From: Symsagittifera roscoffensis
Lineage: Eukaryota; Xenacoelomorpha; Acoela; Convolutidae
Length of the DNA: 64,000 bases
Direction: 5' to 3'
Assembly (NCBI RefSeq): GCF_963678635.1
Contig: NC_087063.1
Coordinates: forward strand, 33,058,599 to 33,122,598
Below are positions 31,023 to 42,770 of the stretch, piece by piece (within the stretch, counting starts at the first letter, position 1; every line of letters begins with the position of its first letter). The notes under the pieces were generated by a model that did not search any database, was not told where the DNA came from, and was given only the letters and a program-made list of their open reading frames with translations. A program made the translations under genes and the position numbers.

Positions 31023-33460
31023 GGCAAAATTTGATTGGCTAATATTAGCGAATCAAATTCAAGCAACATGGTCAGGCATGTCAATCAACTGTTCCTGCTG
31101 AAAAAAGTATTAGCCGAAGTAATTGAAAATGTGAATCTTAGTCAAATAATAGAACTAATTTCATGTTTTTTTTTGTGAAATTATACCCAAAGAAAAAGTT
31201 CAGTAAAATGATTTCAACGCGGAAAAAATTTAATCGTTTTGGTCATTTCGGCCAATAATTTCATCTGCTTGAAATTTTAATTGAAATGCCGGACCATGTT
31301 TTTTGCATATGATTGGCTAATGAACCAATCAGATTCGGTGGAATCCCTCATGCGCGAAGGTCCGAATGCGCGAAAATATAAATCAGCCAATCAGATTTCA
31401 ATAATCTACAATTTGGACAGAAAGTAAACATTTCCAGGGACTGGGGTATTGAGATTGGCCGGTAAAAAACGGCAAAAATATGCAAAATTTTAATATTATC
31501 ATTGACCGCCGCAAAATTAAGACAAATTTTACATTTCAAGGGTTTCGTAATGAAAGAAGCAAACTGTTTCTTCATTTACTTCTTTTTAATTGAATGGCAA
31601 CTGCTTCTTTTTAAAAAAATTGACTTTCGGCTAATTTTGTTTTCGGTTTTTCGCACACAAGTTTTTTCGCGCATTCGGTCCGCGCATGAGAACAGCCCCC
31701 ATCAGATTCAACCATATATTGACTTAAGATCAAGATGTAAAAACACTTATTTTGGGCCGTTTTGTGCATAAGACCCTGAACTGCAATTAATTTTTTTGAG
31801 TTTTTCCAAGCAATCAATTATTGCAATTAATGGGCTTTCTCAAATAAAACATTTTTTCAACAAAACAAATTTTCAGGTTGATTTATAACAAACATCCGTG
31901 TCTTTTGGTGAATTCCCATAGGTCCCAATATTCATAACACTCAAAATAAAAAATAAAAGTCCGAAAATTTATCTTCTAGAATTCTGATTGGTTAAAATTT
32001 GAGCCAACGAGTTTATGGATTGATTGTTTATTGTTCAAGCAGCATAAACTCAAGCTGCGGAATAGTGACCGCCTCGGTTGCAGAATAGTGATCTTACCGA
32101 GACTCGGGTAATTTAGTCTTTTGACCAATTGAAAATATTTGGGATTTATACGACTGCCATTTTATTTTGGGACCTATGTGACTGATTTTTCATTTTGGGA
32201 CCTTTGAATACGCACCTAAATGACATTCCAAGCTTGCCGGCAAAATTTGATTGGCTAATATTAGCGAATCAAATTCAAGCAACATGGTCAGGCATGTCAA
32301 TCAACTGTTCCTGCTGAAAAAAGTATTAGCCGAAATAATTGAAAATGTGAATCTTAGTCAAATAATAGAACTAATTTCATGTTTTTTTTTGTGAAGTTAT
32401 ACCCAAAGAAAAAGTTCAGTAAAATGATTTCAACGCGGAAAAAATTTAATCGTTTTGGTCATTTCGGCCAATAATTTCATCTGCTTGAAATTTTAATTGA
32501 AATGCCGGACCATGTTTTTTGCATATGATTGGCTAATGAACCAATCAGATTCGGTGGAATCCCTCATGCGCGAAGGTCCGAATGCGCGAAAATATAAATC
32601 AGCCAATCAGATTTCAATAATCTACAATTTGGACAGAAAGTAAACATTTCCAGGGACTGGGGTATTGAGATTGGCCGGTAAAAAACGGCAAAAATATGCA
32701 AAATTTTAATATTATCATTGACCGCCGAAAAATTAAGACAAATTTTACATTTCAAGGGTTTCGTAATGAAAGAAGCAAACTGTTTCTTCATTTACTTCTT
32801 TTTAATTGAATGGCAACTGCTTCTTTTTAAAAAAATTGACTTTCGGCTAATTTTGTTTTCGGTTTTTCGCACACAAGTTTTTTCGCGCATTCGGTCCGCG
32901 CATGAGAACAGCCCCCATCAGATTCAACCATATATTGACTTAAGATCAAGATGTAAAAACACTTATTTTGGGCCGTTTTGTGCATAAGACCCTCAACTGC
33001 AATTAATTTTTTTGAGTTTTTCCAAGCAATCAATTATTGCAATTAATGGGCTTTCTCAAATAAAACATTTTTTCAACAAAACAAATTTTCAGGTTGATTT
33101 ATAACAAACATCCGTGTCTTTTGGTGAATTCCCATAGGTCCCAATATTCATAACACTCAAAATAAAAATTAAAAGTCCGAAAATGTATCTTCTAGAATTC
33201 TGATTGGTTAAAATTTGAGCCAACGAGTTTATGGATTGATTGTTTATTGTTCAAGCAGCATAAACTCAAGCTGCGGAATAGTGACCGCCTCGGTTGCAGA
33301 ATAGTGATCTTACCGAGACTCGGGTAATTTAGTCTTTTGACCAATTGAAAATATTTGGGATTTATACGACTGCCATTTTATTTTGGGACCTATGTGACTG
33401 ATTTTTCATTTTGGGACCTTTGAATACGCACCTAAATGACATTCCAAGCTTGCCGGCAAA
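31023..33460. repeat. Tandem duplication, 1216-bp unit, two copies
   Basis: Unit 1 is 31023-32238 and unit 2 is 32239-33454; a few bases of a third start (CGGCAAAA) follow. I count about six substitutions between the units, for example near 31128/32335, 31191/32396, 31507/32723 and 31785/32993, so the duplication is recent. The units hold no long ORF; paired 68-89 codon ORFs on both strands are repeat-derived. Each unit starts with a near-perfect 28-bp palindrome centred on GCTAATATTAGC, and CCAATCAGATT or TGATTGG words recur inside. Confidence 0.95.
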
Positions 33461-33717
33461 AGTCGATGCCATCCACACACTGAATGAATATCCAGGCTAC
33501 ATTATTCTGCAATACTGTTATAATAAGTGTTATAAATACGTGTTATTATTGCCAATTAATTGCTTGCTTTACCATCAATTAATGGGTTTGGAAAAATACC
33601 GCAGTCAATTAATTGCAACCTATTAATTGCAATTAATTCTACACGCATTAATTTTTGAACACCCCTTGACAGAACAGCCGAGAATCCCCTGGCATCTTTG
33701 AGCTGAAGTTTATGCGG

Positions 33718-34425
33718 TGGAATTTGATTGGTCAATACAGTGCTGATTCAAATTATCCGGACAAAACGAACAAAACTTGATTTTTCAAACGAGTTTTTCT
33801 CAATTTGGGTTAAGATTAGACAAAAAGTGAAGAGTAGAAAAGTTGCTTAGAATTTCATCAGAATTAATATGGTGCAATTTTTTCTCCAAAATTCTCAACC
33901 AAAATTTAACCCCAAAAATGGGTCATTTTGGCTTTTTCCATTTAATCAAAGTATACGCTGAAACTACTTTGTTAATTGATGAGAAACATGTATTACAAGT
34001 GGCTTCTTACACAGACCAACATAGATTTAGAAAGGTTCAATCTCCAAAAACCTGTATATGAAAAAATATTTTTGCTTGATAGACAAGAAATGTGATTTTT
34101 ACTATGTAAAACCCAAAATCTTCGCTTAAAAACTAAATTTAAACAAGTTACTCATTTTTTGGAGATTTAACTTTTCTAAAACTTTGTTGGGCTGTGTAAG
34201 AGCCTTCTTGTGATATATATTTTTCATCAATTAAGTAGGTTCAGCGTAATTTATGACATATTAGAAAAAGCCGAAATTGCACCATATTAATTCTTATGAA
34301 ATTCGTTCTCTTCACTTTTTGTCTAATCTTGCCCCAAATTGAGAAAAACGCCTTTAAAAATTCAAGTTTTGTTTGTTTTGTCCGGATAATTTAAATCAGC
34401 ACTACTAGCCAATCAAAATGAAGCA
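33718..34425. repeat. Long inverted repeat (foldback element), about 700 bp
   Basis: The left arm (33718 to about 34070) and right arm (about 34140-34425, reverse complement) share, in order: TTGATTGG, AGTGCTGATT-AAATTATCCGG, ACAAAACTTGA, GTTTTTCTCAATTTGGG, AGATTAGACAAAAAGTGAAG, AGAATTAATATGGTGCAATT, GGCTTTTTC, TTAATTGATGA, CTTACACAG and AATCTCCAAAAA. The arms are roughly 80-85% alike by eye, around a loop of about 70 bases. No transposase is encoded; a MITE-like or foldback element is likely. Confidence 0.85.
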
Positions 34426-34700
34426 ACATCGTCCGGCAATTCAATCAAAACTTCCCAAATGTGATAAATTGTCTAATAACTAAATTATTTTCAAGGCACC
34501 AGGAAAGTTTTGCCCAGACAAAAAAAATCAATATATTATTTTTTGCAAAAAAAAGTTCTATAATCTTGGTTATTCCGGCAACCATTTTATCTGCTTGAAG
34601 TTCTAACTAAAATTTCGGAATGTGTTGTTTGATTTTGAGTGTCTAATTAGCTAATAAGATTCAACATCAACCTCAACCGTATTAATTTGAGTTCAAGAAA
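34426..34700 (+). repeat. Diverged copy of the 1216-bp unit, continuing past the inverted repeat
   Basis: GAAGCAACATCGTCCGGCAA (from 34420), TTATTCCGGCAACCATTTTA, TCTGCTTGAAGTTCTAACTA and TTAGCTAATAAGATTCAACA match 31062-31340 of the tandem unit in order, at lower identity. The long inverted repeat therefore sits inside an older copy of this unit. Confidence 0.6.
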
Positions 34701-34879
34701 GATGTAGAAATTCATAAGACCCGACAAATTAAATACTCAACTCCTCTTTGAGGTAAAAAACAGGTATTATGAAAATGTATGGGTTTTTATTTTTTTGAGA
34801 CGCTTTTCAAAAGTTTGTTTTTTCTCTAAATCTCCGATTTTCAAAAAAGTGGTACCAATGGAAAGTCCGTCTACTCACC

Positions 34880-36340
34880 TGTGTGCCTGCATAAACCCCT
34901 GGCCTCTTTTTTTTACGTTAACCGCTTTCTACAAACTTGGAAACAGTGTGTGGGTGTAATGTTTGACCCATATTTTTGGATTTGTTACATTTCCTCGAAA
35001 ACTACCCTACCAAATAAAATTTTTTGGGTTCAATGGGTACAACGGATTATGAAAACCTCTCCTGCATAAGCGGTTACGCCCCATTTTTCTTACATCAGAA
35101 GCTATGACCCTCGGAAAACTCAAATTATGTGCCTCGAAAACTACCCTCACAAATCTGAAATTTGATTTCATTCAAAAGCACGGGTTGTGAAAAGTTCTCA
35201 TGTTCAAGCAGTTATGCCCAAAATTATTTACACAAAATTTATGACCCTCGGAAAAGTCAAGTTTTTGATTTTTGACCTTTTTTTGATACTTTTTGACTTG
35301 TCTCGGAAAAGACCCTACCAAATCTGAGGTTTTGGTTTCAATGCATAGAAAAGGTTGTGTAAAGCTTCCCTGCATAAGCAGGTACGCCCAAATTTTGTAT
35401 ACAAAAAGTTAAAACCCTCGGAAAATTCAACTTTTCGATTTTTTGACCGTTTTCTGAAACTTTTCGACTTGCCTCGAAAGCTACCCTCCAAAATCTGAGT
35501 TATTGTTTTCAGTCAAAAGCAAGCACGGGTTGTGTGAAGTTATCTTGTGAAAGCATTTATGCCCAAATTTGCTTATACAAAAGTGATCACCCTCGGAAAA
35601 GTCAAATTTTTGACCATTTTTTGAACTCTTGACTTGTCTCGGAAACTACCCTACTAAATCTGAGGTTTTGGTTTCTATGGGAACAGCAGGTTGTGCAAAA
35701 CTCCCCTGCATAAGCAGTTAAGCACAATTTTTTTTTTACAAAAAGTTTAGACCCTCGATTTCTTGCCCGTATTTTGAAACTTTTCGACTTGCCTGGAAAA
35801 CTACCCTCCCGAATCTGAGTTTTTGAATTTAGTCAGAAGCACCAGTTGTTAGAAGTTCTCTTGCTTAAGCATTTAAGCCCAAAATTGTTTACTCAAAAAG
35901 TGATAACCCTCGGAAAAGTCGAATTCTCAATTTCTTGGCCGTTTTTTTGAAATTTAAGGTGTTTCAGCGCCCTAATCCAAATTTGTCACTAGAAAAGTAA
36001 TGACCCTCGGAAAGTCAAATTTTCGATTTTTTGACCAATTTTTGAAAATTTTTTTTTTGACCATTCTCAAAAACTACTTTCCCAAATATGAGATTTTGGT
36101 TTCAATAGGTAGAACGGGTTATGGCAAGCTCTTGCTGAAGCAGTTTTGCCGAAATTTTTTTCTACACAAAATTCATGACCCTCGTAAAGGTCATTGTTTT
36201 GATTTCTTGTCCGTATTCTGAAATTTTCTTGAAAACTACTCAATTGGATATCAAGGGTTTAATTTTGGCAACAGGTCGTGGGAAGTCTCCTTGCAGAAAA
36301 TGCTGCGCCTTAAATTTTGTACAAACAAAAATGTCCCTGG
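34880..36340 (+). repeat. Degenerate tandem array, unit about 170 bp, about 8 copies (family C)
   Basis: The phrase GACCCTCGG, or a close form, stands at 35106, 35243, 35413, 35587, 35750, 35904, 36002, 36177 and about 36330, with most steps 150-175. Each unit also carries CTCGAAAACTACCCT-CAAAT, TTTGGTTTCAATGGG, CCTGCATAAGCAGTTA and GCCCAAAATT. Units are much more diverged than those of the 6.4-8.2 kb satellite and some are shortened. ORFs here are artefacts. Confidence 0.8.
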
Positions 36341-36929
36341 GAAAGTTCTAAAATCACAAGAATTTTTTCTCATCTTTTAATAGAGCAACAACTATGATTT
36401 TGGATGAAGCCCAGTTTTTAAAATAATCTATTTCATCCGGCATCCGTGCAACAAAGACAAAAACGATCAAACAGGTACATCCAGCATCAGGTGGGCCTCT
36501 ATCTGATTGGTGGAAACAAATCCAAATCTGAACTCGAAACTGGCAATAAAGTATCACAATTTGGCAATAATTATCCAAAGTTGGCAATAGTTTATCAAAA
36601 AAATAATGGAAATTTCTTTCGTCAAAGCTCCTTTTAAAGGAGACACATACTTTTGATGTTTATTTATATAAGAAACAGAGAAAATATTCAATAGTATAGA
36701 TGTGTTATCGATAGTTGCGCGTCCCGATTATCTCTCAAATTTTCGAAGAGTAAAATTATTTATGAGCTCGCAACTCGCCCTTGCTTGCTACCTAAAGGTC
36801 GCGTGTCAGAGCAAAATTTTCAGGAAAAAATCACCGTTGTCCCCTTGAAAACAATTTAAGAAAGTTAAGTGCAGGAAACAGATGTAAATTTTTACAGCCA
36901 GTATTCTGCCAAGTACGACGAAAAGCAAT
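36341..36929. other. Unassigned sequence
   Basis: An ORF pair on both strands at 36354-36637 lacks recognisable motifs. Nothing else stands out. Confidence 0.4.
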
Positions 36930-37693
36930 GTGCCGAACCAGCGAAACAATTTTGCTTCATACCCAAAAATTTTAAAAGAAATAAATCTAAACGTCCTATG
37001 GACAAAACCGCGAACAAAAAATTTTTTTTTTATGCTCCAACGCGATGATATGCTAACATTTGCAACTATTCGAGGTTTTGAATTTCTGGTAAGATCGAAA
37101 AATATTTTGGAGGATGGAACACTCAAAACGGCCCCCAACCGTTTTCACAAATTGAAAAATGTTTCGGATCCAGTGAAAATTAGAAAATACCGGTTGTCAG
37201 GCGTTTCTCATGCGAAAAAATGAAGGAACCTACCCAAATTTTCGAGATTGTGACCCAAAAGTGCCAGCTTTTTTTTGTAATTGGCATCTGATTCCCGATT
37301 TTAAAAAAAAATATTTTGAAACTGGGATCATGCCGGCAATCGAAAAAGTGTTTTAGGTCACGAGTTATCTCGGATGTTGGTTTCACTATACCCAGTGTAA
37401 TTTCCGAAAATTTCAGGAACTCGGTTTTGAGAGAGTGTAGAAATGAGCCGACCCCGTTCTTGATAGCTTGTAGACTATTCAGCTTGCCTTTTTTTGTCGC
37501 TGATGAGCTGATTGCATGTTTCCAAATATATCAGTACACGACTTATCTGAAATTTTTACTCGACACCAAAATCATGAAAAAAATTTTCAGTCATTCTGAT
37601 TTTTGGATAAATCGTTACGTCCCCCTTGATGTACTACGCCTTCGACAGATATGTTACCCTGAGAACTACCAACAAATGCGAAAATTGGAATAG
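36930..37693 (+). pseudogene. MULE-type transposase relic
   Basis: The first open stretch (36930-37223) contains ILEDGTLKTAPNRFHKL, close to the DGTFK-AP--F-QLY signature that opens MULE transposase domains. The second (37316-37693) has RLFSLPFFVADELIACFQ, like the L-L-A-AFVP--DV---F segment near the end of the same domain, preceded by a GSCRQSKKCFRS stretch like the G-CYFH--Q---R- motif. The central catalytic part between them is out of frame. Family assignment is by motif memory; no terminal repeats were found. Confidence 0.5.
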
Positions 37694-38813
37694 CCAGAAT
37701 GCTCTATGTAACTATTTCTGGCTCTCCGAATGTTTTGCAACTCTCTATAGATAATGCCAAATTTTTGGCAATATTGGTTACCTGGAACGATTAAATGGGT
37801 CAATAACTACAGTTTTTAGGTTAACTAGTTTTTTGGTAATGGTTTTTACGTGTAGAAATCAGTAAGAAGCTAAACACCGACGTCGAAATGAGCAGCTTTA
37901 GGATTAATTAAATTCGTTAAGATTCGTTGACCGAAAAGGGTATTACCAACAGTTTGGATCTCAAGGTCAGATTTATTTCAAAATGTTCAGAAGTTTTTCC
38001 GATAAATTTGTTAAGACTTTTAGACCATTTTTAAAATTTAAGGTTAGGTGGCATAATTTGAGGCTGATGAATTTTTGTAAACTCATCTCAGGTCTGAGGT
38101 TAAGTTGTTTGATTTCTTTAAAATCATGCGACCTAATAAGTATATTGGAACAGACTAAATTGATTTAAAAAAAAAGCAAATGATCTATAGTAAATGTTCT
38201 AATTTTAGGTTAATTAACTTCGTTCAGTTTCGTTGACCGAAAAAGATGTTGCCAATATATGCTTGGCATTAACTATATTTCAGGAAAATTTTACATGCAA
38301 TTGCTAGTTTTTCAGACCAAATTTCGTCTCGAAGTTGAGTTTGGAAAATCAAGTTTGCATGCAAAAGTTGCCTTCAGATTTAATTCAAATTATTGCTTGC
38401 ATTTTTGTATCTTGACAGCCCGTTTCAACTTTTTGAAACTGTATAACTGATTCCTGTTTTCATATAATATTGGCTTTAAATTGATTCTTAGTAGGTACAG
38501 GACTCAAAACTTCGTTTTCATTTGTGGATGTTTCGGAAATAATTAAGATGACTCGAGTTGACCTATAATTAATCAATTATAAAGGAATCTGATACTTCTC
38601 GGTTGCGCCTTGCGTCTTATAAAGTTGGGTCAAGCTTCACTCGCATTACAAATTCAATTTTCAAATTTTTATAATCATAATTTTTATGTTCTTCGGGGGA
38701 TTTCAGACCCTAAAATTCCAATTTCATAAATTCAATTACCAAACCTTCAAAATAGCTCATCAAGAAGGACAGTTATTAATAAAATTCCTAGTTGATTAAG
38801 GTAACTAAAAGTT
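37694..38813. other. Upstream flank of the aquaporin gene
   Basis: A 60-bp segment (TTAGG-TTAATTAA-TTCGTT and TTCGTTGACCGAAAA) occurs twice, at about 37899 and 38207. A TATA-like TATAAA is at 38618-38623, 191 bases before the aquaporin ATG, followed by TCAAGCTTCACTCGC as a possible start region. These promoter guesses are weak. Confidence 0.3.
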
Positions 38814-40801
38814 ATGGGATACCACAGAAAACACGCCATCGAAGGAATACTTCAGTGTTCACACGAGCTGCTGGACCCGAAGCTCTGGCGAGCAACATTC
38901 GCCGAGTTCTTCGGAACCTTCGTCATGATCTTCGTGGGGTTGTCGAATATAGTTAGCAGCGAGTATGACGCCGGAATCGGACGTGGAATTGACAATTTGA
39001 TTACGCCTGCTTTGACATTTGCAGCCATCATCATGACTCTGATTCACATCATTGGACCTACTTCAGGATGTCACATCAACCCAGCTGTCACTATCTCTCT
39101 CGCTATCGCAAAAAGGTGCGATACTTTGAAGGCACTCTTCTACATTATGGCTCAATTAGCCGGTAAGCTATAAGATGAAAAAAATTTGCAGATTTTCACA
39201 GAAATTATTTTAGTTAGTGAAGTCATTACTCGCAACAGTAGATAACTGTCCAAAACAGAAAACTTGCACAGTTCATAATAAGCGTAAAACCAGAACTGGC
39301 CAGCAGCGAATGCCTACTCCGCTGAGCTCACATTTCAGTAATGGAGTGCGAACCTTAACAAGAAATTTGATTGCTTTGTTAAAATACCATACTTTATTAC
39401 AAACAAGTACAGCAATTACTTGAGAAAAGCGCTTACTAATTTAAAATTTATAATTTGTTAAATCAGTTGCGCTATATTTTCAGGTGCGACTGCTGGAGCC
39501 AGTCTTCTCTACTGGATTGCTCCTCAAGAATGGATAGATGCCACTCACCTGGGCATGAACAGGCTAAGGCCTGAACTGAACATGGCACAAGGCCTAGTGG
39601 TGGAGCTCATTGGAACCATGATTCTTGTTCTACTGGTACTTGTCATCTCGGATCCAGATCCCAAGAAGGACTTCGAGGTATGTAAATTTTTTCTTTAACT
39701 CAACCTTTTTCCGATTACCCTTACTGCCGCCAAAATTCTAACGAAACTGCGACAATTTTTCAAATTTACATTTTCTTGCTGTCTTAGCGAGAAAAATCAA
39801 AATCCGGGGGCATTGCAGAATACTGCCAAAATTTTTTCCTTTGCTAAAAATAACGAGTTGAAAATCGGAGTTGCTCTGCTGAAAATCAGATAAAGAAACA
39901 AGTATAGCCGGTTGCTGTGCAAGTAACACAGAATGTTCCGACCATATTCATTAAAAACTATCAAAAAAGTTTTTTAGTTTTTTCTTCGTTTTAGTGTCGT
40001 TTTTTGCCCATGGTAAAGGAATTTTCAAATGAAGTTTTCCGTTTAGAAAGCTCAAAATTTCTGAGCCTAAATGCCCAAATTTTATATAATGAACGTTACT
40101 CGATTGCGTTCTTTGCTCGAAAGTATGATCAAATCTCAGTTTCAAAGTTTTTCTCGACACTGGGTCATTATCTTTGTAAACACGACTGAAAGTGCTACGA
40201 TATAATATATCATTCGACTCAATCCGAGCATTTTTTGTAAATACCTGATTTTGCGTGGGAAAATACGAAAAAAAAAACTAAAACAACCGAATACAAAGTT
40301 GCTCCCGATTTCAATGGTCGGACACTCTCAAATACAAAGTTGCTCCCGATTTTCATGATTGGAACAGTAAAATATGAATTTAAAGGGTTCCTCTTTCAGG
40401 GCTTTCCTTCGACTGCCGCTGGGTTCATGGTGCTAGCTTGTGTCCTCTTCATGGCCCCCTACACTGGATGCAGTCTCAACCCCGCCCGATCATTCGGTCC
40501 CGCTATGGTCATGAATGAATTCGCTTACTACCATTGGATCTACTGGGTTGGACCAATCGGAGGAGGACTGGTTGCGCTGGCTGTGTATTACGGAATTCTG
40601 ATCCAGGGAATTCGTAAGTTTGATGATCTCCCAGAGGAAGTGGTCACAGAGCCCCAGGATAAAAAAGACCCGGAAAAAATTGATGAGGCTAAAGAAGAAT
40701 CCATGAAGCCGGAAAAGAGAGATGCTAAAAAGCTGGAAGAGAAAGAACTAAGAGCACAAAAGATGTCTGGAGGAAAAAATGAAGCAACCACGAAGCAGTA
40801 A
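38814..40801 (+). CDS. Aquaporin (MIP family), 3 exons
   Basis: A six-helix membrane channel for water or small neutral solutes. Exons 38814-39162, 39484-39677 and 40400-40801 join in phase across GT-AG introns to give 314 residues. TM1 includes LWRATFAEFFGTF (about 24-36). The first half-helix has SGCHINPAV and the second has TGCSLNPARSFGPA, both NPA boxes intact. Of the ar/R filter, Phe (LTFAA), Cys (TGCSL) and Arg (NPAR) are present, but the helix-5 His of water-selective channels is Val (CVLFMAPYTGC), as in some insect glycerol-permeable or BIB-like channels. The Cys before NPA2 matches the mercury-sensitive Cys of AQP1. The last 75 residues form a Lys/Glu-rich cytoplasmic tail. The start is the first Met of the open exon, giving an N-terminus of normal length. 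Confidence 0.9.
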
Positions 40802-41001
40802 AATTTGAAAAATGAAAGAGAAAAGAAATGGACTAATTCGAAGCCAAAATTAAAAAAAAAACTGTTGAGGAGATTTAAATTGATTAGAAAATAGTTAGTT
40901 TGATTGATTAGAAAATAAACTAAACAAAAACCTTGTACGTCTATATTCTTTTTGATTTATTGACTTTTCAAGTGTATCCATAGTTATTGTTTTTAATTTC
41001 G

Positions 41002-41007
41002 AATAAA
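41002..41007 (+). terminator. Candidate polyadenylation signal of the aquaporin gene
   Basis: AATAAA about 200 bases after the stop codon; an earlier AATAAA stands at 40914-40919. Either could be used. Confidence 0.4.
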
Positions 41008-41199
41008 ATTTATTTACGGTTGTCTGCTCATTTTAGTTCAGTTTTTGCTTCTACAGAATCAAAATAGATTCAGATTCAGGAACAATTGATGAATGATAAT
41101 ATCATTGCCTCATATCTGTATAGACTGCTTGTTTCAAAGAGAAGAAGTACCAGCTGACTACCTTGCTTCTGACTACCATTTCTTCGCCACAAATGGTTG

Positions 41200-41480
41200 A
41201 GTGATCCAGTAGCGTGCCTAGAAGGCTTCTAAATAGTAACACTTTTCTAAAGGTGCTTTCATTGGCTCTCTTAGGGTGCCAAAAATTACTAATTTTGATG
41301 GGGGCGCGTACTCCCGTCTTTGTGACCAACGAGACATTGAGTAAGAACTATGGCTTTTTCACGCCGCGTCTCGTGAAAGCTCGTTGGTTATCGAGTGGTT
41401 CATAAGGGGCCGTTCCAATGCCTATTTGGATTCGCTCGAATATTTTCGTGTCTTATTGCTTTTCTACACTCGAGTGTTAT
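41200..41480. repeat. Possible DNA-transposon end and inverted words
   Basis: CAGTAGCGTGCCTAGAAGG (41207-41225) followed by GGGTGCC and GGGGGCGCG resembles the outer part of some cut-and-paste transposons. GACCAACGAGAC (41321-41332) is inverted imperfectly as GTCTCGTG-AAGCTCGTTGG (41368-41387). The evidence is weak. Confidence 0.25.
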
Positions 41481-42539
41481 CGAGTCTCAAAGAACGGTCA
41501 TTGGCAACAGAGTTAAACTGATGAGTATGCCCTTTCAATCTTCATTTGGATAATAAAAACAATTTATAAAAAAAACAACTGCCTCAGCGCCGAAAAAATA
41601 CTTTTTTTCTTCGGTTTCGATTTTTAGCTAACGATTGACTGATGCGTAATTAAATCACTCCTTTCAAACTTTCATAATCCTAAATTGGTTCTAAATTGTT
41701 ATTGTTCCGACTTTAAAGAAAGGATGGAGTACTTGTGCTGTTTTTTTTTCAGAGAAATTTTGACTTTACAACCAGCCACTTTTGAATGAAAATTTTAATA
41801 ACATCTAAAGCTATTGATAACCTGAGTCCAAATTAAAAAAAAATATTTTGGTTGCAATTTAAAAAAATATTTATTTTCCTTAAAGAAATGAATGTTTGAG
41901 ATACATAGCGTTTTTTAATCCGTAAAAGGCGGATTGAATCGTTTCAAAATGCAATGAGGCAAATCATTTGGTCTTATTAGTGTTCCGCGTTTCGAAGAAA
42001 TGACCAAATACTTGAGCTCGCGTGTTATTTGCTTCAGCAAAATTTCGCTTTTTAACCAGTCAGTTTTTGGTGGATTGGTTAAATCATCTGAAAGGCATTC
42101 CTGTACTGAGCTCAAATGTATTTTACCTGTGCTCATTTTTCGTAAAATTTTTTTGAAGAGGTTTTTGCAAAACTAAATTTGCTAAGTAGCGCGCGATATA
42201 TTGCAAACCTATTAACAATTAGGAGGCCCAACTGTGCACTGAAGAGGCGAAAAGTGTCTGTATAATCCTGGATTCCAGAGACAAGTCTTAAATCAAGTTC
42301 TAAATAGTATGTAGATTCTATCACAAAACTTTCGTGGTTCCGCGTAAAAAAAACTTAAAACGAAAGTGTTGTCGGCACATTTGTTTAGTCGCAGATTCCG
42401 CAACAAGCGAATATAGCTTGTTGTTCCGATTCCCGCAAATCAGCAAGCAAATTTTCGGGATCGGTTTGGAAACATTTACCGAAATAAATCATTATTTGGG
42501 AGCATTGTGAGTTCAGATTGATTTCAAATCGTCAGTATT
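41481..42539. other. Unassigned sequence
   Basis: Short ORFs only; no motif recognised. Confidence 0.4.
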
Positions 42540-42770
42540 TGAGATGAGATGAAATGGAAACAGGCAGGAATTGGGATCGAAATAGATGGGAAGTGAGATC
42601 AAAGTTGGTGGTAGGTTGGCAGTAATTATGATCGAAGTGAAATGAATTGAGATTGAGGTTGGGTGTAAGGCCAAAATTGCAATCGAAAAAGGCAGGAATT
42701 GAGATCGAAACTGGCAGAAACTGAGGTCGAAATGGTGTTAAGTTGGCAGAAATTGAGATCGAACATTTGG
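42540..42770 (+). repeat. Degenerate minisatellite
   Basis: GGCAGGAATTGAGATCGAAA and variants recur about eight times (for example near 42563, 42620, 42690, 42710 and 42746), with irregular spacing of about 20-30 bases. The plus strand is purine-rich with few C, unlike its surroundings. Confidence 0.6.

Noticed and set aside
31348..33033. Paired ORFs (75, 89 and 68 codons) present in both units of the duplication
   Set aside because: Conservation is due to the recent duplication. ORFs on both strands overlap, there is no known motif, and the base composition is non-coding.
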